A stretch of DNA of 41,780 bases from JBEVMS01 sp040508515 (GTDB lineage Bacteria; Pseudomonadota; Gammaproteobacteria; Xanthomonadales; Rhodanobacteraceae): the NCBI GenBank assembly GCA_040508515.1, contig JBEVMS010000281.1:1-41780 (forward strand). Direction: 5' to 3'. Below, piece by piece: positions 35,643 to 41,780 of this stretch (positions within the stretch are counted from its first letter, which is position 1; the number at the start of each line of letters is the position of its first letter). Under the pieces are notes generated by a model. That model was not told the origin of the DNA. It did not search any database and worked only from the letters and a program-made list of their open reading frames with translations. The position numbers and the translations under genes were made by a program.

Positions 35643-36831
35643 GCATTCCACCACGCTACCGGAGGTGAAGCTGTCTCCGCGGCGCTTGCGCCTGGCCGGA
35701 TTGATTGCCTTGATCGTATTCGCGGCGATCGCGGTGGCTGGCGTCACCGCCCGCCTTTCCAGTGCCAGTAACCTGCACAGTTGGACCGACGCGCAGGCGA
35801 TTCCCACGGTCGCAGTATCCAAGCCGCAGTCCGAAATCGGCGTGGTGCCGCTGGAACTTCCCGCGCGTATGGACGCCTATATCAACGCGCCGATCTTTGC
35901 GCGCACCAGCGGCTACCTGAAATCCTGGAACAAGGACATTGGCGCCGAGGTCAAGGCGGGCGAACTGCTGGGCGTGATCGATACCCCCGATCTGGACCAG
36001 CAACTCTTGCAGGCGCAGGCTGATCTGCAGAGCGCCCGCGCCAATGCCTCGCTGGCCAAGGTCACCGCCGATCGCTGGCTGGGCTTGCGCAAGGCCGATC
36101 CGGATTCGGTATCGCAGCAGTCGGTCGATCAGGCCACCGGGACCTATGCCGCGCAACTGGCTACCGCCAATTCCTCGCAGGCCAATTTCGACCGGCTGAA
36201 GGCGTTGAAGTCCTATGCGCGCATCGTGGCGCCGTTCGATGGCCGGGTCACGGCGCGTAACACCGACGTCGGCGCGCTGATCAACGACGGGCCCAGCGGT
36301 ATCGCGTTGTTCCAGATTTCCGACACCAGCAAGCTGCGCGTTTACGTGCAGGTGCCGCAGGTCTATGCGCCGGGCATCCATCGCGGCGACGAGGCCAACC
36401 TGACCGTGCCCGAATATCCGGGGCAGACCTTCAAGGCCAAGGTCGAAGCCGATGCGCGGGCGATCTCGCCCACCTCGGGCACCACCCAGGTGCAGTTGCT
36501 GGTGGATAACAAAGATGGCCGCCTGCTACCTAGCAGCTACGCCAGTGTCCGCTTCGAACTGGCGGCTGGCGCGCTGGGCCTGCGGCTGCCCGCCGAGGCG
36601 TTGGTGTTCGACGACAAGGGCATGCGCGTGGCCACCGTCAGCGCCGATGACCGCGTGCAGTTCAAGACGGTGACGATCCGCCGCGATTACGGCAAGACGG
36701 TGGAAATCGGCTCGGGACTGGACCGCGACGACCGGGTAATCATGAACCCGCCCGATGGCCTGACCAATGGCGCCCAGGTGCATATCGCCAACAACGCGCA
36801 GCCCGCGGGCGAGGCCCATGAAAAAGCCTGA
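35632..36831 (+). CDS. RND efflux periplasmic adaptor (membrane fusion protein)
   Basis: A 399-residue protein with an N-terminal membrane anchor (about 22-43), a lipoyl/barrel-sandwich half-motif INAPIFARTSGYLKSWNKD, GAEVKAGELLGVIDTPDLD, a coiled-coil hairpin (about 120-180), the second half ARIVAPFDGRVTARNTDVGA, and beta-barrel and membrane-proximal domains. It links the inner-membrane permease to the outer-membrane channel. The ATG at 35632 has GGAG upstream and overlaps the permease stop; the outer-membrane gene starts 14 bases before its own stop. Confidence 0.92.
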   Translation: MSSEHSTTLPEVKLSPRRLRLAGLIALIVFAAIAVAGVTARLSSASNLHSWTDAQAIPTVAVSKPQSEIGVVPLELPARMDAYINAPIFARTSGYLKSWNKDIGAEVKAGELLGVIDTPDLDQQLLQAQADLQSARANASLAKVTADRWLGLRKADPDSVSQQSVDQATGTYAAQLATANSSQANFDRLKALKSYARIVAPFDGRVTARNTDVGALINDGPSGIALFQISDTSKLRVYVQVPQVYAPGIHRGDEANLTVPEYPGQTFKAKVEADARAISPTSGTTQVQLLVDNKDGRLLPSSYASVRFELAAGALGLRLPAEALVFDDKGMRVATVSADDRVQFKTVTIRRDYGKTVEIGSGLDRDDRVIMNPPDGLTNGAQVHIANNAQPAGEAHEKA

Positions 36832-38278
36832 TCGCGTGGCCGTCATCCTGGCGGCATCGCTGCTGGGCGCCTGTTCGATGGCACCGGCCTACAAGCCGCC
36901 GGCCGTGCCGGTCGCGGCCAGTTATCAGCCGACCGGCCCCTGGACCACGGCGGCACCGGCCGACCAATTGCCGCGTGAGGGCTGGTGGAAAATCTACGCC
37001 GATCCGCGCCTTGACCAGTTGGAAGATCAACTCTTGGCGCACAACACCGACCTGGCGGTAGCGCTGGCCAGCTACCAGCAGTCGCGCGACTTCCTCAACG
37101 AAGTGCGCGCCGATCTGTTTCCGCAGCTCTCGGTCGGCGGCAGCGCGACGCGCAATCGCCAGTCCAGCAACGTGGCGCTGCGCAGCAGCAGCTCACCCAC
37201 CTGGTACAACGCTTATTCGGTCACCGGTCAGGCCAGCTACGAAGTCGACCTGTGGGGTCAGGTGCGCGACAGCGTGGCCGCCAGCCGCGCGCAGATGCAG
37301 GCATCGGCGGCGGATCTGGCCTCGGTGCGCTTGAGCTTGGAAACACAACTGGCCAGCAGCTACGTGGCGTTGGTCGGGCTGGATCGGCAGATTGATCTGC
37401 TGCAGACCAGCGTGACCACCTACATGCGCGCGCTGCAGCTCACACAGACCTTGCATCAAGGTGGCGCGGTGTCCGGGCTGGATGTGGATCAGGCGCAGAC
37501 GCTGCTGTCCTCGACCCGTTCGCAGTTGTCGCAGACCCAGGCGCAGCGTGCGCTGCTGCAACATGCCATCGCGGTGCTGGTGGGTGAATCGGCCTCGACC
37601 TTCGTGCTGCAAACGCAGACCGCGTTGCCGAACCTGCCGGTAATCCCGATCGGGTTGCCTTCGACCCTGTTGCAGCGGCGACCGGACATCGCCGCGGCCG
37701 AAAGGCTTACCGCCGCGGCCAATGCGCAGATCGGCGTGGCCAAGTCGGCGTTTTTCCCTTCGCTTGATTTAAGCGCGCAAGGCGGCCTTGCCAGTGCGGG
37801 TTATGGCAGTCTGCTGACCGCGCCCAGTCGCCTCTGGGCGCTGGGTCCGTCGGCGCTGCTGAGTGTGTTTGATGGCGGTCTGCGGCGTGCCCAGTTGGCC
37901 GCCGCCCGCGCCGCCACCGACCAGGCCGGCGCCAGCTACCGTGGCGTGGTGTTGGCCGCGTTCCAGCAGGTGGAAGACAACCAGTCGCAGCTCACCGAGC
38001 TAGGCAGCGCGCTGGTCGATCAGCAAGAGGCGGTGGCCGCCGCGGACCGCACCTTGAACCTCTCGCTCAGCCTGTACAAGCAAGGCGCGGATAGCTATTT
38101 GAACGTGGTCACCGCCCAGGTCACCGCTTTGCAGGCCCACCAGACGTTGCTCAGCCTGCAAGTCAGTCAATTGCAGGCGAGCGTGAATCTGGTCAAGGCG
38201 CTGGGCGGCGGTTGGTCCAGTGACGAACTCGATCCCAAGCGTTTGGCCCAGGATCAGCGTCAAGCCGTGAGCAAGTGA
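36818..38278 (+). CDS. RND efflux outer-membrane lipoprotein, NodT/OprM family
   Basis: A 486-residue protein with a lipoprotein signal (AVILAASLLGAC), YKPPAVPVAASYQ and WWKIYADPRLDQLEDQLLAHN near the start, and two repeats of the outer-membrane efflux protein fold. VIPIGLPSTLLQRRPDIAAA is the conserved block at the start of the second repeat. As a TolC-like trimer it forms the exit duct of the pump. The ATG at 36818 (MKKPDRV) overlaps the adaptor gene. Hairpins downstream (38387-38496) probably end the operon. Confidence 0.92.
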   Translation: MKKPDRVAVILAASLLGACSMAPAYKPPAVPVAASYQPTGPWTTAAPADQLPREGWWKIYADPRLDQLEDQLLAHNTDLAVALASYQQSRDFLNEVRADLFPQLSVGGSATRNRQSSNVALRSSSSPTWYNAYSVTGQASYEVDLWGQVRDSVAASRAQMQASAADLASVRLSLETQLASSYVALVGLDRQIDLLQTSVTTYMRALQLTQTLHQGGAVSGLDVDQAQTLLSSTRSQLSQTQAQRALLQHAIAVLVGESASTFVLQTQTALPNLPVIPIGLPSTLLQRRPDIAAAERLTAAANAQIGVAKSAFFPSLDLSAQGGLASAGYGSLLTAPSRLWALGPSALLSVFDGGLRRAQLAAARAATDQAGASYRGVVLAAFQQVEDNQSQLTELGSALVDQQEAVAAADRTLNLSLSLYKQGADSYLNVVTAQVTALQAHQTLLSLQVSQLQASVNLVKALGGGWSSDELDPKRLAQDQRQAVSK

Positions 38279-38621
38279 TGGAGATGACGTGAGAAGCGCG
38301 CGGCTCTCGCTCGCTTGCCACGTTGGGCCGCTCACCTCTGGAAACTTCGGGTCCCGTCCCGGCGCGCCTGAAACACGTGCGCCGCAGCGCTTGCGGCTCA
38401 TGGGTCGCAAGCGCCTTTCTCTCGCCGCGTTGTGTCTGGCTGCTTTTCAGATGAGCCATGCGAGGTGAGAAACCCGCGTCGTCGCGGCTTTCTCACGCCT
38501 CGTGTCTGGCTAAGCACGTTTCTCTAGCCTGCATCCGCAAGCTTCTTCCTCGGCATGGGGTGGGAGATGAGAAAACGCGCCAGGGCGGTACTCACTCCCT
38601 CACCCCAGCCACCACGCCGTT
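38279..38621. repeat. 343-base gene-free region with hairpins and related short repeats
   Basis: This convergent gap between the pump operon and tal has no gene. It contains a 9-bp hairpin GCGCTTGCG / CGCAAGCGC (38387-38414), and a longer one built from GTGAGAAA and CCGCG with their complements (38465-38496). Each is followed by CTTTCTC. Around them is an imperfect direct repeat of about 25 bases (38415-38441 and 38488-38511, both ending GTGTCTGGCT). Related GTGAGAA or ATGAGAA plus CGCG blocks occur at 38289 and 38567. This looks like a small cluster of intergenic REP-like palindromes that also serve as terminators. Confidence 0.5.
38465..38496 (+). terminator. Strong hairpin at the end of the pump operon
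   Basis: GTGAGAAA, C, CCGCG, loop TCGT, CGCGG, C, TTTCTCAC: a 13-bp stem with one C-C mismatch. It can act on both strands in this convergent gap. Confidence 0.5.
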
Positions 38622-39575
38622 TTACAGCTTGGCGGCGAGCAGCGTTTCCAGCTTGCGCTGGTCCACCGCGAACTTGCGAATGCCATCAGCCAGCTTGTCG
38701 GTGGCCATCGGGTCTTCGTTGTGGCCGAAGCGGAACGCCGCTTCGCTGAGCTTACCCGGCGGGTTGCTCTGGTTGCTCTGATCGTGCAGCGCGCGCGGCA
38801 GCGGGGCGTGTTCGGCTTCGAGCTTTTCCAGCAGATCCGGACTGATCGTCAGCCGGTCGCAGCCGGCCAGGGCCTGAATCTGGCCTATGTTGCGGAAGCT
38901 GGCGCCCATCACCACGGTCTTGTAGCCGTGCTGCTTGTAGTAGTCGTAGATGCGCCGCACCGACTGCACGCCCGGGTCCTGCTCGGGGGCGTAGGTCTTC
39001 TGCTCGGTGTTCTGCACGTACCAGTCGAAGATGCGCCCGACGAAGGGCGAGATGAGGAACACCCCGGCCTCGGCGCAAGCCACCGCCTGCTCGAAGGAGA
39101 ACAGCAAGGTCAGGTTGCAGTTGATGCCGTCCTTTTCCAACTGCTCGGCGGCGCGGATGCCTTCCCAGGTGGAGGCCAGCTTGATCAGGATGCGCTCGCG
39201 ACCGATGCCGGCTTCCTGATAGAGGCCGACCAGTTTCTTGGCCTTGGCGATGCTGGCCTGAGTGTCGAAGGACAGGCGCGCATCCACTTCGGTGGACACG
39301 CGGCCAGGCACCAGTTGCAGGATCTTGTAACCGACCGCCACCGATAGATGGTCGCCAGCGTCGGTGATTTGCTGCGCGCGGTCGTTGCTCTGCTGTTTGG
39401 CCCAGGCCACAGCCTCGTCCAGCAGCGGCGCATAAGCGGAAATTCCCGAGGCCTTCAGCAGCAGCGAGGGGTTGGTGGTGGCGTCGACCGGCTTGTAGCG
39501 GGCGATTGCCTCGACATCGCCGGTGTCGGCGACGACGGTGGTGTACTGGCGCAATTGTTCAAGTTGCGAAGCCAT
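38622..39575 (-). CDS. tal: Transaldolase (TalB type)
   Basis: A 317-residue protein with DATTNPSLLLKAS (Asp and Asn of the active site), RILIKLASTWEGI with the Schiff-base Lys132, the same number as in Escherichia coli TalB, and SPFVGRIFDWY, MGASFRN and LTISPDLLEKL. It moves a dihydroxyacetone unit between sugar phosphates in the non-oxidative pentose phosphate pathway. The ATG at 39575 has a perfect AGGAGG six bases upstream. It is separated from the NDH-2 gene by 75 bases on the same strand. Confidence 0.96.
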   Translation of the reverse strand: MASQLEQLRQYTTVVADTGDVEAIARYKPVDATTNPSLLLKASGISAYAPLLDEAVAWAKQQSNDRAQQITDAGDHLSVAVGYKILQLVPGRVSTEVDARLSFDTQASIAKAKKLVGLYQEAGIGRERILIKLASTWEGIRAAEQLEKDGINCNLTLLFSFEQAVACAEAGVFLISPFVGRIFDWYVQNTEQKTYAPEQDPGVQSVRRIYDYYKQHGYKTVVMGASFRNIGQIQALAGCDRLTISPDLLEKLEAEHAPLPRALHDQSNQSNPPGKLSEAAFRFGHNEDPMATDKLADGIRKFAVDQRKLETLLAAKL

Positions 39576-39650
39576 GGAACCTCCTACCTAGGGGGACGAC
39601 AAGTATAGGAGTATCCGTCAAGCGGAGTTTGCGCCACGTAGAGACGGGCG

Positions 39651-40943
39651 CTATGCATCGTCCGGGCGCGGCGGTGGGCGATCTTGTCCGGTCACGATGC
39701 GCGCATGACGCTGGTAGGTGAAGTAGGCCAGCGCCCAGTCCAGCAGCACCACCATGCGGTTGCGAAACCCGATCAGGAAGAAAATATGGGCGATCAGCCA
39801 GACCCACCAAGCCAGCGCGCCGGAAAATTTCATCCGGCCGATTTGCGCCACCGCGGCCATGTGCCCGATGGTGGCCAAAGCGCCGCCGTCCTTGTACTTA
39901 AACGCCGCGGCGTTGGGCTTGCCGTGCGCGCGGCGGATGATGGCCTGGCCCACGTACTGGCCCATTTGCTTGGCCGCCGGAGCGACCCCGGGCACCGGCT
40001 TGCCGTCGTTCTGCACGCTGGCCAAGTCGCCGATGACAAATACTTCCGGGTAGCCGGGCAGGCTCAGATCCGGCTGCACCAACACGCGGCCGGCACGATC
40101 GACCGGCGCCCCCAGCTGGCGTCCCAACGGCGAGGCGGAGACGCCGGCGGCCCACAACACGGTGTGCGAAGGAATTCGCGTATTGCCGACCTTGACCCCG
40201 TTGGCGTCCACCTCAGTCACCGGTTGGCCAGTCAGCACCTGCACACCGAGCGCTTCGAGTTGGCGCTGCGCCTTGGCCGACAGGCTCGGATCGAAGGCCG
40301 GTAGCACCCGCGCGCCGGCTTCCACGAGTAGCACGTTGGCGCTGCGCGGATTGGCCCGGCGGAACTCGCGCGGCAGCGTGTGTCGGGCGATCTCGGCCAC
40401 CGCGCCGGCCAGTTCCACGCCGGTGGCGCCAGCGCCGATCACCACGAAATTGAGCCATGCCTGGCGCAGTACCGGATCGTCCTCCTGCTCGGCGCGCTCG
40501 AAGGCACTCAGCATGCGGCGGCGGATGACGAAGGCATCGTCCAGGGTCTTCAAGCCGGGGGCGTCGGCGGCCCAGGCATCGTTGCCGAAATAGGCGTGCG
40601 TGGCACCGCTTGCGACCACCAGCCAGTCGTAGTGCAGCGCGCCGCGGCTCAAGGCCACCCGCCGACGCGCGGGATCGAGCTGTTCGACCTCGTCCATCAG
40701 CACCGTGACGTTGCGCTGATCACGCAGCATGTGGCGCAGCGGTGCGGCGATCGCCGGTGCGGACAGGCTGGCAGTGGCGACTTGGTAAAGCAGCGGCTGG
40801 AACAGGTGGTGGTTACGCCGATCGACCAGGGTGATGCGCACCGGCGCCTTGGCCAGCGCCTTGGCGGCCGCGATGCCGCCGAAGCCGCCGCCGATGATCA
40901 CGACGTGTGGCAGGAGCGACGAGTGGGAGTACGGTTGGTGCAT
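39651..40943 (-). CDS. ndh: Type II NADH dehydrogenase (NDH-2), NAD(P)/FAD-dependent
   Basis: A 430-residue flavoprotein: HVVIIGGGFGGIAAAKAL is the FAD-binding Rossmann motif, FVVIGAGATGVELAGAVAEI the NADH-binding one, FQPLLYQVATASLS the quinone-site region, and EVFVIGDLAS the second FAD motif. AWWVWLIAHIFFLIGFRNRM near the end is the amphipathic membrane-binding part. It passes electrons from NADH to quinone at the inner membrane without pumping protons. I chose the ATG at 40943; another in frame at 40985 lies further from the Rossmann motif and has no better ribosome-binding site. Confidence 0.92.
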   Translation of the reverse strand: MHQPYSHSSLLPHVVIIGGGFGGIAAAKALAKAPVRITLVDRRNHHLFQPLLYQVATASLSAPAIAAPLRHMLRDQRNVTVLMDEVEQLDPARRRVALSRGALHYDWLVVASGATHAYFGNDAWAADAPGLKTLDDAFVIRRRMLSAFERAEQEDDPVLRQAWLNFVVIGAGATGVELAGAVAEIARHTLPREFRRANPRSANVLLVEAGARVLPAFDPSLSAKAQRQLEALGVQVLTGQPVTEVDANGVKVGNTRIPSHTVLWAAGVSASPLGRQLGAPVDRAGRVLVQPDLSLPGYPEVFVIGDLASVQNDGKPVPGVAPAAKQMGQYVGQAIIRRAHGKPNAAAFKYKDGGALATIGHMAAVAQIGRMKFSGALAWWVWLIAHIFFLIGFRNRMVVLLDWALAYFTYQRHARIVTGQDRPPPRPDDA

Positions 40944-41104
40944 GGATGCGGGTCGATCGATGGGGGCGCCATGGAAGCACATCACCGGTGTGCACTTGGT
41001 CAGCGTGACAATCTGACGCGACGCCCGACATCCATCGCATCGCAGGTGCGGAGCGCGCCTGCCGATGGGACTCGTCGTAATGCTGTGCCGCGCTGACGAC
41101 TGGC

Positions 41105-41780
41105 TCAGTACAGGTCGACCGGGTCGACATCCAGCGACCAGCGCACCTTGCGTCCGCTGGGTAATTGCCCCAGCCGGTACTGCCAGCCGCGCAGTTGGGC
41201 GTGCAGCGCGCTGCGTGTGCCCGCCTCCAGCAGCAGCTGACCGCGGTGGCGACCGGCACGCAGCGGCATCGGCGCGGGCATCGGTCCGGCGATTTGCCAG
41301 TCGTGCTCAGGCGGCAGCGCGGCGCAGGCAGCGGCCAGAAAATCGTCGACCAGGGCGCGTTGGTGCGCTTCGGCGCGCAGCAAAACCTGATGCCCGAACG
41401 GCGGTAGCTGCAGTTCGCGTCGCTCGGCGAGCAAAAGCCGCGCCACCGCCGCGTAGCCCTGCGCCAGCAACTGGCGCAGCAGCGGATGATCCGGATGGTG
41501 GGTTTGCAGCAACACGCGGCCGGGTTTGCTGGCGCGTCCGGCGCGACCGGCCACTTGCACCACCAACTGCGCCAGGCGTTCACTGGCACGAAAATCCACG
41601 CTATGCAGGCCTTCGTCGACACCGACGATGGCGACCAGGGTCAGGTACGGCAGGTCGTGCCCCTTGGCCAGCATCTGCGTGCCGACGAGGATCGCCGGCT
41701 GGTCGAGCTTGAGTCCGTCCAGCAGATGCTCGAAGGCGTCGCGCCGGCGGGTGGTTTCGCGATCGATGCGCAGCACCGGG
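41105..41780 (-). CDS. priA: Primosomal protein N' (PriA), C-terminal part, cut by the window edge
   Basis: The frame is open to the right end, so the N-terminal DNA-binding and first helicase lobe are outside. Visible are ILVGTQMLAKGHDLPYLTLV, VVQVAGRAGRASKPGRVLLQT (helicase motif VI, AGRAGR) and LPPFGHQVLLRAEA, which are typical of PriA helicase lobe 2 and the C-terminal domain. PriA restarts collapsed replication forks. The zinc-binding cysteines lie upstream of what is shown. The stop is at 41105-41107; the gap to NDH-2 is about 160 bases. Confidence 0.92.
   Translation of the reverse strand, partial: PVLRIDRETTRRRDAFEHLLDGLKLDQPAILVGTQMLAKGHDLPYLTLVAIVGVDEGLHSVDFRASERLAQLVVQVAGRAGRASKPGRVLLQTHHPDHPLLRQLLAQGYAAVARLLLAERRELQLPPFGHQVLLRAEAHQRALVDDFLAAACAALPPEHDWQIAGPMPAPMPLRAGRHRGQLLLEAGTRSALHAQLRGWQYRLGQLPSGRKVRWSLDVDPVDLY

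Noticed and set aside
33795..35822. A 675-codon open frame antisense to the RND permease
   Set aside because: Shadow of the permease gene; Arg/His/Gln/Ala-rich sequence typical of antisense translation in GC-rich DNA.

Overview
This 41.8 kb window is GC-rich chromosomal DNA from a gammaproteobacterium, most likely of the order Lysobacterales (Xanthomonadales), perhaps Rhodanobacteraceae. The evidence is the gene content: paired DsbA-like genes beside a cytochrome c4 and engB, a plant-type glutamate-cysteine ligase, a Rho factor with a long low-complexity N-terminal extension, and the rhlB / trxA / rho and ftsE-ftsX ... rpoH groupings. The assignment is an inference from gene families and order, not from a search. 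I see no rRNA, tRNA, CRISPR array, prophage or insertion sequence.

Layout. 1-306 holds the end of a MidA/NDUFAF7-type methyltransferase. 315-2862 (minus) is a two-gene glycosyl-transfer module, a GtrB/DPM1-like GT2 and a polytopic GT-C-like protein, in visibly less GC-rich DNA. 3017-9161 (minus) carries an alkaline-phosphatase-superfamily membrane transferase, cca and slt. 9346-12092 has a membrane-anchored GH17 enzyme on the plus strand, whose end overlaps a convergent small membrane protein gene coupled to an EEP hydrolase. 12205-14626 (minus) is two DsbA-like proteins and cytochrome c4. 14741-19523 holds engB, msrC (minus), bioD, an unknown gene and an M3 lipoprotein peptidase. 19872-23908 (minus) is gshA, rho and trxA. 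24379-30097 (plus) is rhlB, ftsE, ftsX, a decayed gene, ung and rpoH. 30188-38278 (plus) is a two-component system followed by a complete tripartite RND efflux pump. 38622-41780 (minus) has transaldolase, NDH-2 and the C-terminal part of priA.

How the genes work together. The themes are envelope work (slt, the GH17 enzyme, ftsEX, the sulfatase-fold transferase, the GT module, the RND pump with its regulator), periplasmic redox and respiration (DsbA pair, cytochrome c4, NDH-2), RNA and transcription control (rho, rhlB, rpoH), and redox or repair housekeeping (trxA, gshA, msrC, ung, priA).

The most striking observation is upstream of rpoH. A perfect CIRCE operator (TTAGCACTC-N9-GAGTGCTAA, the HrcA site) lies over the -10 and start region of a good sigma-E-type promoter (GGAACTT-N16-TCCAAA). 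This would wire three heat and envelope stress circuits, HrcA, sigma-E and sigma-32, through one 43-base control element. Next in interest are the multiply frameshifted gene between ftsX and ung, the low-complexity extensions on both Rho and RhlB, and an RND pump whose usual proton-relay residues appear changed.
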